Source: Chrysogorgia sp. JL179-B06 (lineage: Eukaryota > Cnidaria > Anthozoa > Scleralcyonacea > Chrysogorgiidae). Taken from it: DNA of 64,000 nt. Both the position numbers and the translations under genes were made by a program. Positions 52,197 through 62,600 of this stretch are shown one piece after another. Below the pieces are notes generated by a model. That model was not told the DNA's origin. It ran no database searches and was given only the letters and a program-made list of their open reading frames with translations. The first letter of the stretch is position 1. The number at the start of each line of letters is the position of its first letter. Location of the stretch: contig JAYKKM010000494.1 in assembly GCA_035772405.1 (NCBI GenBank), positions 62,001-126,000 of the forward strand, in the 5' to 3' direction.

Positions 52197-55100
52197 ATTA
52201 TAATTTATAATTTTTTTATAATATATATAATTAAAATATATAAATATAATTAAAATGTTTCATTCATGTTATCTAACTCTGTCTTGTTGACCCATTACTG
52301 ATTAGAAGTTTAGAACATCTCACTCGGTGAATCCAATAAAGGAAAAGTTCTGAAAATTTCCGTTGGATATACGGATCGGATCGCTCGACATAATTTCAGG
52401 TTTAAATGTGTTTTATAAGACGTAAAATGTTCTAAAAACATTTAAAAATAAACTCAAACGAGATTGAGCATATTGAAAGACATAAGTGAGTTTTTTGTAA
52501 TCGAAAAGAGACTTAACTTGCAATTTCCTTTGACGAAGAAAAAGCGCAGACTTTTCTTTTTTGTCCACTAGAAATACTGATGACGACCAAAAAAACAAGC
52601 CAGGATATCAAAGAAAAAAATAAATAAATAATTTACTGTATTGGTCATGGTCGGTCTGTATTGAGAAATATTTAAATATTTCGTTTTTCAGCCCTCGGGA
52701 AATATTTCTCTATACAGACCTCCCAGCCGGTAAATAACATATATATATATATTTTGAGGTCCGTAACTCAGGTCCGTAACTAAAATAGAGCCCTTTGATT
52801 GGCTGAGAACGAGGTCCGTATCACACCAGTACGGACCTCTCGCAACTTTTCGCGCCAAAAAATTGCAATTTTTTTGACTTGAGAAAATATTTCGGGAAAA
52901 TATTTTTCCATTACGGACCTCCCAGCCGGTAAATAACATATATATATATATATAGAATCATATACTTTGAGACTGGTCTAGAGAACCAGGGGTCGCAGGT
53001 TCAATTCCCAGTCGGAAGACCTTGAAGCAGGGGTGTCGCTACTGGCGGTGTGTGTATGTGTGTGGGGAGTGTCACACCCCCCAATATATTTTGAAAAATT
53101 GAGAAAATTCGGGCAAAAATAAGAAATTTTAAGCATTAAATTCGGGCAAAATTTGGTCTTGTAAAGTATTAAATGTAAATAAAATTCGGGCAATTTTCAA
53201 ATTTGGTTGGACACCACCCCAATCAAAGTGGGTTAGCGACGCCCCTGCCTTGGAGTTACACTGATTTTTCGCAACTGGTCCTGCTTAATTTACCATAATT
53301 TTTTCTTAATCTTAATCCAAATGTTAACTTTAATATACCCTATATTGCATTACCAGCAGCATTACCATATATACAGAACTCGTGGCTAAGCTCACGGCAA
53401 AAGCTTCTGTAGCTCAATCAGTTAGAGGGCTGGTCTAGAGATCTGAGGATCGCGGGTTCAATTCCAAACTGGAAGGCCATGATCGAGTTGCATTTTTCGC
53501 AAATATATGATTCGACGCGTCACTCGTAATTTATTATAACTTTCCCTTTATAAGTCAATTATGTTACTTCTACATAGTGCAAAACATTTTTATTTTTCGT
53601 ATACATAAACAATTATAATGTCACGGTGTATTGATATTCAGATCAAAACTGTAAAAGGTTAGTGGGCTGCCAAAATAGTGAGCAGATAGTCAAACGTTTT
53701 GACAGAGAGTGAAATGTCTTAATTGCGTCTTGCGATACTGAGAAACTTTTACGTTTTACTCTCTGATGAATGTTAGACCTCCTACATGCACTGGCAGTAA
53801 ACCAACCTTCTAAAGTATTCATTTTAGAGTTTTTAATTTGTCAGACATAGTTTGACGCTACTCTGGCTTTAAAATGATTTTTGAAAGTAACTTTAAAAGT
53901 AACTGTCCATGACCCAACGTTTCGACAGTCCAATCGTCAGTCTTCATCAGGGGTGATCGTTGTAAAGTTAGGGTCCCTATTTATACCCTCATCGAACCGA
54001 TGATGACGTTATTTATTAACAAGATGCAAATAAGCTTCTGGTAACAAACCACCGCCATCGCGATTCAATGCAGGGCGTGGGCGCTATTGATAGGGTATAA
54101 ATAGGGTATAAATAGGGATCCTAACTTTACAACGATCACCCCTGATGAAGACACTAGATTGGAGTATCGAAACGTTGGGTCATGGATAGTAACTTTTAAA
54201 GTTACGTTCAAAAAACCTTTTAAAGCCAGCGTCAAACTATGTCTGATTTATCACCTTGTTTGCGTTGGGAATTATTTGATGATTTATTGATTTGTATTAT
54301 AACAATATCTGTGGAGCACAACACTTTGATATTTATATTAAGGTTCTTGTGATTTAGGACTCCAGCACAAGCAAAGGTTTTGAACATCTTCGAGAATTGG
54401 CACGTGGGTTTTCACGGAACAAAAGCATGCTGTGTACAACCAATATTAAACAACGGCTCTCTCCTTATGGCAGGTAAAATCACCCCGCGACAAAGGGTCT
54501 TCGTTCAAAACGTTATATAGACCTATATACCTATTATACAGACCTAGCTATATACAAACTGAAACCTATATGTAAGAGATACAAATCCCGAGGGCGCGTA
54601 GTTTTCGGGAATTTATCTGATTTATTTCATGATTGAGGAGGTTTTCCAACAAAGTTTTGTCTATTTTTTCCACCGGACAAAGATTTTCCTAGTTTTTCTT
54701 CATTTCTTATCTAATTAGTATTCATAGGGCCTGCTATATAAAACACGCGGTTCATCATAGAAACCGACTCAATCATGAAATAAACCTATATACAGACCTA
54801 TACAGACTTATATACATACCTAAGCAGATACTCTATATCAGACTAATATCACACCAAATTCTATTTGATATATTAATTATATATATATATATATATCTAG
54901 TTGTAAAATATACGTTGAAGTCATCATTTTTGATTCGTACAGGTGACGTTGCTCTTGGTGGTACAGAGCTGAGCGAAGGAAAAGGACATTATAATGAGGC
55001 ATGGAAACCACCAGGTTTTGATACACAAAAAATCTTTGTTTCTCCAAGCATCAAATATGCTGGCTGTGCCGTTTACGCAAAGAAAGAAAGGTGATATTTT

Positions 55101-56994
55101 TTCTCACAATTTTTATAATTCGTTTGAATCAGAACTGAATGTTTTAGTGATTGTTATTAACATGCCCTAATTATTGATCTATACCTACACTAAGATAGTA
55201 AACCATAGTAGTACTTACCCAGCCTCGTACCCATGAGGTGCTGCGAGGAAACCGCGCTGAGGGTTCGCGTCATCCCCAAGCACCCTCACCTCCCTCAGCG
55301 CGGTTTGCTCGCAGTGCCACGAGGCTGATACTTACCTGTAATTACAAACGGATGTCACTAATTGTACAGCAGTTCATGTTGTGACGTCACAATTTTCAAC
55401 ACTATTTGATTATTTTCTAGGTATACAAAACTAACCCTGACCTAAAATCAAACCCTGATCCTAACCGTCATCCTAGTCCTGACTAACCTTATTTCAGTTT
55501 AAAGTCGAACAATTGGAGGTGTTATTTTGACATCACGACATGAACTGCAACCTCGCGGTCTAAAACAAGGAATCGTACATTTCTTTTTCACTATTTGTCT
55601 ATTTGGTAATTAAGCAGGCTGTTCCATTGTCAGTGCCATAGGAACAATTTTTCACTTGGGGGGGGGGGGAGACTAACTGTGACGACCCCCTTTGAGAAAT
55701 TTTGCATTTCTGAGCTAGACCTCTGAAATGGCATTTCGTGCATTTTGGGGCACACTGATTGACTCTTAGGACACTGTGTTCTTTCAAATATTGATTCAAA
55801 ACAAATCAATTTTTCGTGGAAAGTACAGAAATATAGGACTCTGTATTTACCACAGTCTTCCTTCATCCGGCTTTATAAATAGGCGACATGACTCTTGCCT
55901 TTTTCCAGTCATCTCAGGGTTTAAAATAGCAGCCGGCATTTTCACGACGCTAGCCGGCGACTTTTAAATCGAAAAAGCCACCTTGAATTTTCTATTATTG
56001 CTGCCAATCTTCTATCTTGTAAACTGTATTAAATGTGGAGAATCGAGATTCGTGATTTCAGCAGAGCCTGCAGTCTTTGGTACACTTAACTCTTTCCTGT
56101 TCGGCCCAGTCAAAATGGATCCTTATAAAAGACCATTAAGTCGTGAATCGAAAAACACGGCACACGGTAACGCAAAATTAAAAAATGAAAATCGACAAGC
56201 GTCAGGTACATGAGGATCACTCACACGACAAGTTTGATTTGATTTCATAAACAACTCTGCGATTGGTGGCATTTTGAATTTTTATGATGCTACGTGGGCG
56301 CGCAAGATGGCCTTTTCTAGAAAAATGAACGTTTTTAACCTGATTTACGATAATTAATGCTAATTTATATTACATAATGTATCTTGTTCGGGAAATTTAA
56401 AAGCACTAGTAAAAGCCTGTTTATTGGGTTTTCAGAAAAGGTATAGCTTTCGCAACAGTTATGATTATTTCCAGAGATATCAATAGAACAAAGAGGTGGT
56501 TCAATTTTGGATGTCTTTCAGCCGGACAGGAAAGAGTTAAAGCATTTGCAATACCATGATCATCTGAAATAGTATTCTAATTAATTGGGCCGATGATTAT
56601 GAGTGGTGACATTAAACAACAAGTAAGGCACGAGAAAGGAATCGAAATAAATAAGTTATAAGTTTTGATAATAAATGGAATTGGGAAAATAATTTGTTTT
56701 CAGTAAATAGAAATAAAATACGTCACTCATTTATTTATTCTTGTTTCTAGTTTTTCTGACCCAAAAACAAACACCACAGTTTCAGCACAAGTTGCTTTGC
56801 AAGTTTTAATTCGACCAAGTTCTTATACAATTGGTAAAACAACAGTTGAACGAGCACAGCCATTTGATCCTAATTTTAAAGATGATGAATTAGAATGGTC
56901 AACTAAAGAGCGTGGAGCTGTTATTGTTACAGGCGTGCTTGTGAAGATTAACCCTAACCCAATGATGATGGTACCCAATCAGCAAATCACATGA
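51960..56994 (+). CDS. Cys-rich + HGT-motif protein, last four exons (copy B)
   Basis: Exons 51960-52104, 54358-54473, 54943-55090 and 56751-56994 join in phase with the same borders as copy A. The first two are identical in DNA, as far as I can compare, to 8147-8291 and 13769-13884; the third differs by one silent base. The last runs on to VLVKINPNPMMMVPNQQIT, where copy A has 7 extra bases and stops early. No ZZ or Pro-rich linker exon lies upstream, because satellite and viral DNA occupy that space. This is therefore a 5'-truncated duplicate, or the 3' half of the other haplotype. It could be transcribed only by joining upstream exons. The family is as for copy A. Confidence 0.72.
52155..52195. 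repeat. TA microsatellite, empty site of the Penelope-like insertion
   Basis: A TA run of about 17 units at the position where copy A carries the Penelope-like element (8353-11755). Confidence 0.9.
52968..53019 (+). repeat. tRNA-like fragment, copy B
   Basis: The same CTGGT-CTAGAGA-ACCAG stem and a cleaner T arm (GCAGGTTCAATTCCC) than at 12349-12396, which has a two-base insertion. Confidence 0.55.
53028..53247. mobile_element. hAT-type MITE, copy B
   Basis: Ends CAGGGGTGTCGCTA and GCGACGCCCCTG, flanked by CCTTGAAG and CCTTGGAG as in copy A. It inserted before the copies separated. Confidence 0.85.
53402..53478 (+). repeat. tRNA-like sequence, degenerate, copy B
   Basis: Matches 12800-12876 with a few substitutions (GAGGGCTGG for GAGTGCTGG, GATCGCGGG for GATCGTGGG). 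Same A and B boxes and broken anticodon stem. Confidence 0.5.
53850..54260. repeat. Inverted repeat with hammerhead-like cores, copy B
   Basis: Same layout as 13250-13650. The right-hand core keeps CTGATGA and GAAAC (54144-54175). The left-hand core has a changed stem II (GACAGTCC..CGTCAGTC), which no longer pairs well. Confidence 0.65.
55221..55326. mobile_element. Fold-back insertion specific to copy B
   Basis: AGCCTCGTAC and CCGCGCTGAGGG pair with CCCTCAGCGCGG and CACGAGGCT. It is much more GC-rich than its flanks. Copy A has only the short CTCGTACCCAAGTG sequence here. The copy B-specific stretch continues to about 55557 without a gene. Confidence 0.7.
55558..56750. other. Last intron of copy B
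   Basis: No exon. A frame at 55983-56213 arises from a sequence whose copy A counterpart is broken, so I do not call it. The GGGGGGGGG run near 55663 and the ATTGACTCTTAGGACAC block mark the empty site of the BEL/Pao region. Confidence 0.6.
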
Positions 56995-57214
56995 CTTGCT
57001 TGCTCAATGATGATGTTACTCAATCAGCAAGTCACATGACTTAATTGCTCAATGATGATGGTTTAATGTGATATCTTTTGCATATTTGAGAAAACTCTTT
57101 TCGTTCGAGATTTTAATATAGTCATAGTTTGCCAATTAATATGATAAAACATAAAATGACATTATGTCAAGTTAGCTATATTGATGTCCAGTATTTTCAT
57201 ATTAGCTAATATTA

Positions 57215-57565
57215 TAGCGTAAATGTAAAACAACTACTTTCAATCGCTCATTTCTTATTAGAACAACTACAGTAGGACTTGCAACTCTCTCCCTGAACAC
57301 TTAAGGCTAGATCATTTAAACTTTAAAAAATTAAGAAGTCACTATTAGACGATTATAATAATGCTCTATTATCCTGTTACAATGTTGACGATCCTCGAAC
57401 TTGGAAAACTGTCTGCCTAAAGTGCAACACATCGCGAAGCCTCATTGAACCCATAACTTGCTGTTATTAGTTATTATTTTATTTTTGTAAGGGCCCACTG
57501 TAATTGGTGTTTAACTGTTGTGGTGCTTCTTCTATGTATTTTTAAGAGGCGAAGTTAAATAAATA
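57215..57565 (+). mobile_element. 3' end of a non-LTR retrotransposon, copy B
   Basis: Counterpart of 24850-25225, with more indels, so the C-terminal frame is interrupted. It ends in the same AAATAAATAAATAA tail. Confidence 0.7.
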
Positions 57566-57569
57566 AATA

Positions 57570-57835
57570 AATAGCTAAATATTGTAGCTAATATACTATA
57601 GCTATGTATTGTAGCTAATATACTATAGCTATGTATTGTAGCTAATATACTATAGCTATGTATTGTAGCTAATACCATAGCTATATATTGTAGCTAATAT
57701 ACTATAGCTATGTATTGTAGCTAATACTAATACCATAGCTATATATTGTAGCTAATATACTATAGCTATATATTGTAGCTATACTATAGCTATATATTGT
57801 AGCTAATACCATAGCTATATATTGTGTATATCTAG
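57570..57835. repeat. Tandem ATTGTAGCTAATATACTATAGCTATGT repeats
   Basis: Ten or so units of about 27 bp, some shortened. Copy A has only two to three units at 25220-25285, so the array length differs between copies. Confidence 0.9.
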
Positions 57836-57898
57836 TATTAGAGCCTATAGAGGCAAATCATTGTATAATTGTTTAATTTTAATGTGCTCCAACTAATT

Positions 57899-58410
57899 AA
57901 AACAAGTGTTACTTAAATGAAAGTTCTTTGTCGCCTTATATACATGAGAATGGGTATTAGTTTTCTTCTAATCGTTTTAGTTTTAGAGAAATTTGGCTTT
58001 GTTTATCGTATTTTTGGTAAATTGGCCGCCATTTTTGTTCTGATTGCGGGCGAATGCGGTCATTCCATTGATTGTTGACGTCTTGAGTGATAGAAACACT
58101 TTGAAAAGAAATTAATCACAATAGCGTGAATAGAAATCCCACACAATAGACTAAGACCCGTTATTGTCTGCATGCTATTGTGAAGGGTTTCTTTATGTAG
58201 TGTAACGTCAAAAATTAATAGGAGCGACCGCATTCGCCCGCAATCAGAAGAAAATAGCGGCCTTCAATTTACAAAATACGATAAACAAAGCCAAATTTCT
58301 CTAAAACTAAAACGATTGGAAGAAAACGAATTCCCATTCTCGTATAAGGCGACAAAGAACTTTCATTTAAGCAACACTTGCTTTTGGAGTGGAGTGTCCC
58401 TTTACTGAAA
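57899..58410. mobile_element. TTAA-type palindromic MITE, copy B
   Basis: Same element as 27346-27815. The right end keeps GGAGTGTCCCTTTA; the left terminus has lost its first bases. Internal differences include an extra ATAGAAACACTTTGAAAAG segment. Confidence 0.82.
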
Positions 58411-58966
58411 TCCAACCAATTGAAGGCTTTTGTTTCTTTATTCCCGTTATCTCAATTATATTATCAATTTCTATTCACCATGGTGTTATCCATATGTTAT
58501 AAAGTTTGAAACGGTTTCTGTTCACAATATTGGGATGCATGAGCAGGTATATACTGTAGAGATCAGTTATTTACCATCCTCAAATAGAGAATAGACGATG
58601 GTCAAAATGATTCGATAATGATATAATATATGGATGGTCATTTTGCGCAGGCAGCTCTTGAAAATCCACAAGCAAGACGCGCAAAAAATTGCGTCTACGA
58701 CAATCAATGACGGCTTTAGTTTTTTTTACATTTTTAAGCTGGCTAATCGAGATAGAAATTGCGCGGCTACAGGCAACTTTTGCAAATATTTCACGTCAAG
58801 AAATTGGCGGCTGACAAAGTCGAGCTGCAGTCGGACCTTGTGGGGTGGAACATTGATAATTGTGCATGGCCTGAAAACAAAGTAAACAAGAGATATTTTA
58901 TTTCACATTGTAAGTGGGAAAATGCTTATATATATTTCTCATTTCTAGTCAGAGGAAGTTATAAAC
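58411..58966. other. Right edge of copy B
   Basis: Aligns with 27816-28395 up to about 58935 and then diverges. No gene. Confidence 0.6.
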
Positions 58967-59020
58967 AACAAATTACTTCTCTGTCAGCGATTGATCGTTC
59001 TGGTAGAGAAGTAATTTGTT
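58967..59020. repeat. Perfect 16-bp hairpin at the end of copy B similarity
   Basis: AACAAATTACTTCTCT (58967-58982) pairs perfectly with AGAGAAGTAATTTGTT (59005-59020), with a 22-base loop. No U run follows on either strand, so I do not call a terminator. Confidence 0.85.
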
Positions 59021-59621
59021 ATTGATCGATGTTGGGCCGGTGTGTAACAATAACCGTGCGGTCACATGGCTATTAGCCTGCGAGCAGGCTCTCTGCGGGT
59101 TGGGGGAGGTTCCATCTGATCATGAGATGTAACGCTGAAGAGTGAAGGCATGTACTTTTATTGCATGTTCTTTGCGCTTTCACAATGTTAAAAATTAAGA
59201 GAAGAAAAACAACTCCAATGCTAACCTTTTCTTGATTTCCGACGAGATCATGCGCGCCCCTCCCAAATTTAGTATGAAGTCGAGGCTGTACTGAAAAGTC
59301 TCGTGAGCTCAGGGCTTGGCATTCGATTTTATTATTACGTATTGTTGTATTAATAGAAGCAAGCATTTTTCAATTTTTATAAGATTGACTCGTCATACTT
59401 AACTGTAAAATAAATAAGAAGTTAGAAGAACAGAGCTGATAGGGTAAAGTTTTAGTCTTAAACTCGTCGAGACTCGAGTCATCTCAGAAGTTGAAATGCT
59501 TATTTGTGTGTGTTCAACTGAACATAAATTTTAATGTAAAGCGTCTTTCTTCTTAGAAACAACGTGGAAAGCTGTGGATTTTAAGTTTCTTGGTAAATAG
59601 TGATACGTAAAAGGTAACAAT
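59021..59621. other. Upstream region and probable 5' UTR of the ATF2-like gene
   Basis: A moderately GC-rich part (59080-59300) is followed by AT-rich DNA. A CTTCTTAG site at 59552-59559 could be the acceptor of the first coding exon, which would make 59560-59621 5' UTR. No promoter element is clear. Confidence 0.4.
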
Positions 59622-62600
59622 ATGATGACAGATAATGACAAACCATTCGCTTGTAAAGTGCCAGGATGCGGACAGGTAAGTGTAGCGTCTTTCTCTAGTT
59701 TAACCCTCGTGTCAAAATGGAAGTATGATTATTATGATGAGGTCATTTCTTGGTCTTAAACTGACGTCAGTGTTCTCTTCAGACATTCACCAACAATGAT
59801 CGTCTCGTGGTTCATCGTCAAACACATAATTTGAGCCTTACAATTGGCAAGAAGGGCGAAGATAGTATACCTGGTGAGTTGTATGTTTTAACGCCTTTCA
59901 CTGGCGACAAATCTGTCGAAAGATATTGAGAGGACCATAAATCCTTAGATCTTTTGTAGTATAGTTGAACAATATTAAATACAATTTATAGATTACATGA
60001 GAGTTTATAACCCAACTTTATACGGAATATTGTGAATGTTCCACTAAATATATTACATATCAAAATAAATGTAGCATTCTTTTGAAGCAATTGTTTGGAC
60101 AAATACTATTATTTCCATCTGTAACAATTAAGGAAAATAAATATAATAATTCGATCTGCTGGTTTGTGGGTTACAATTATGTACCAGCAACAGTATTTCT
60201 AGTTTATAATAATCTTTATGTAGCATTCTGATTTATTTTTATAGATCAAACACCTACTCCTACTCGATTTCTAAAAAATTGTGATGAAGAAGGACTATTT
60301 GAAGAACTTGGAGATAATGGTGATAACCCATTTGATCGTGTATGTACACTATGCTGTATAAAAAGTTATTTAAAAGATTACATAAAGTATGTGTGGGGAT
60401 AACACCATCTCATTTGCAGTATGAATTGTGGAATAACGTACAGTACACCATCTTAGTGGTAGTATGAATTCTGGTTAACTCAATAATTCAATAGGGTAGT
60501 GTACTAGGCCATCAATAGGGCAGTGTGCCAGGTGGGTACTGTACTAGGCCATCAATAGGGCAGTGTGCCCAGGGTACTGTACTATAGAGGTGTAACGATA
60601 TACCGTTACACGATATATCGCGATACTTTGGCTCACGACACGATACGGTACACGCAGAACTGTATCGCAATACGAATATATGATACGCATGATGTTTTTA
60701 ATATTCGTCAAACTCAAAAATTCAAAATAACAACGTTAAACTTAAAACCGGAAGTACAATTTACTCTTGGCCACGTGCCGCCCACGCACTGCCCGTGTCA
60801 TAAAACGGATTTATGAAACATCAATTTAATTTTCAACGGATTTTGAAACATCTATTTAATTTTCATGAGAATTAAATTTCATGTTTCATTTAGAATTACT
60901 GAATTAGACAATGAAAATTAAAGATGTTAACAACTACATTACTACAATAACAATAAAGATATTAATTTCAATCTACAGTTACAGTATGTATTTCACTTGT
61001 TATTTTGTATTGCCACTGTATCGAGTTACGAATCGTGGCTATTGTTAGTATTGTATCGAGATACGTATCGTATCGTGGACTGACTGTATCGTTACACCTC
61101 TACTGTACTAGGCGTCTAGGCCATCAATAGGGCAGTGTGCCTAGGTACTGTACTAGGTCCATAAACAGGGTACTGTACTGTACTAGGTCCATAAACAGGG
61201 TACTGTACTAGGCCATTAATAGGGCAGTGTGCCTAGGTACTGTACTAGGTCCATAAACAGGGTACTGTACTAGGCCATCAATAGGGCAGTGTGCCTAGGT
61301 ACTGTACTAGGTCCATAAACATGGTCGAGTGTGCGCAGTTACATTCTAAGGACCTGGGAAGATTTTAAGTAGCAATAATATGGAAAAAGTGTAAAATAAA
61401 TTGAGTGAACAATGCCAAATTGACATGGGGTTCAGGGCTCTGTAGGGGCAATACATTAGGGCCTGAAAATCCAGCCTGTGTATTGCCAGCTCTTTGCATT
61501 AAAATTCCAGAAAATCCTGTCAGTGGGATTTGGTGACCAATACTATAGTGTTTAACTCCAAAATGGTCTATGAATGGTAGGACTTTTTTGTTTTCTTTCA
61601 TAATAAAAGCTACAGTAAGTTGTGGACAAACTATAACTTATAAACTTAATTTCAACCTTGTCTAGATAGCAATAATTCAAATTATGGATTCATGAATGTA
61701 TAATTAACACCATGAAACAACAAATTTATTAATTTAAAAATAATTTGTAAATTTTGTCAGAGACCAATATGTATTGTGGCATGTTTTTACTTCAATTTAG
61801 GATTTCAAGACAGCAACATCAGATGATGACAAAAAGGTAGGAGCTCTATTCTAAAAGCTATATAAATGTTAATATAACGTACAGTACAGCTAGTATAATA
61901 CATGTGCAGGCGAGGTACAGTATGGTACTTGCAAATTAAATTGGATAAATCACAATTATAACCAGCAGGGCTTGAAATAACACTCCCAAAGTTCCCGATC
62001 ATGGTGATCGGTAGTCATGACTTTCCCTGCTTTTCCTGATTAAAAATCCTGTTTTTCTGCCGATCATAAACAATTTCTTGCCGATCATTGATCGGTGATC
62101 GGCTGTTATTTCAAGCCCTGGCCAGTGATCACGGATAGTACATGTACAAGCCTTTACAAATGGGTCTTTACTGTATTTTAAATGTGAACAAGACGCCCAC
62201 TAGGCGTTAACTCGGGCTATTTTTAGGGACATGGAGTGCATATTGCCTGCGGAGATGGGTATGCATTGGTGGCATCACGGTGGCATGTTAGACAGTTCTG
62301 CTGCCGTGTTGGAATTAGAAAACCCGCTCACTTGTCTTATACAAAGGATAATTTTTAATGCATTGATTTCTGTAATCAGGCACTGAAGCCATTGTGCAGC
62401 GCTCGTTTAAAGTGGGAAACTTTTAGAAGCAAGTTGGGCTAGAAATGAGGACGAAGAAAAATCAGGCGTCTACACACAGGCTACCCCCCCAATGCAGAAC
62501 GCCTGACACGCAGACGAAATTTAATGTAAACATTAAACACGGCAATGCTATTTTTCTAATATTTGTTTGATTGAAGGTCTTCGTGTGTCAAAATTTATAT

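Larger units (their letters stand above)
51250..58935. repeat. Segmental duplication, copy B
   Basis: Collinear with about 7400-28395. Exons appear identical or differ by one silent base; introns share the hAT MITE, tRNA-like pieces, hammerhead palindrome, LINE tail and TTAA MITE. It lacks the Penelope-like, BEL/Pao and large LINE insertions. It carries its own insertion near 55235-55557. Right-hand similarity ends near 58935. Confidence 0.93.

Noticed and set aside
55983..56213. Small secreted-type protein frame
   Set aside because: The start region differs between copies and the copy A counterpart is interrupted; looks like intron sequence.
58967..59020. Transcription terminator
   Set aside because: A perfect hairpin, but this is eukaryotic DNA and no U run follows; probably a fold-back repeat.
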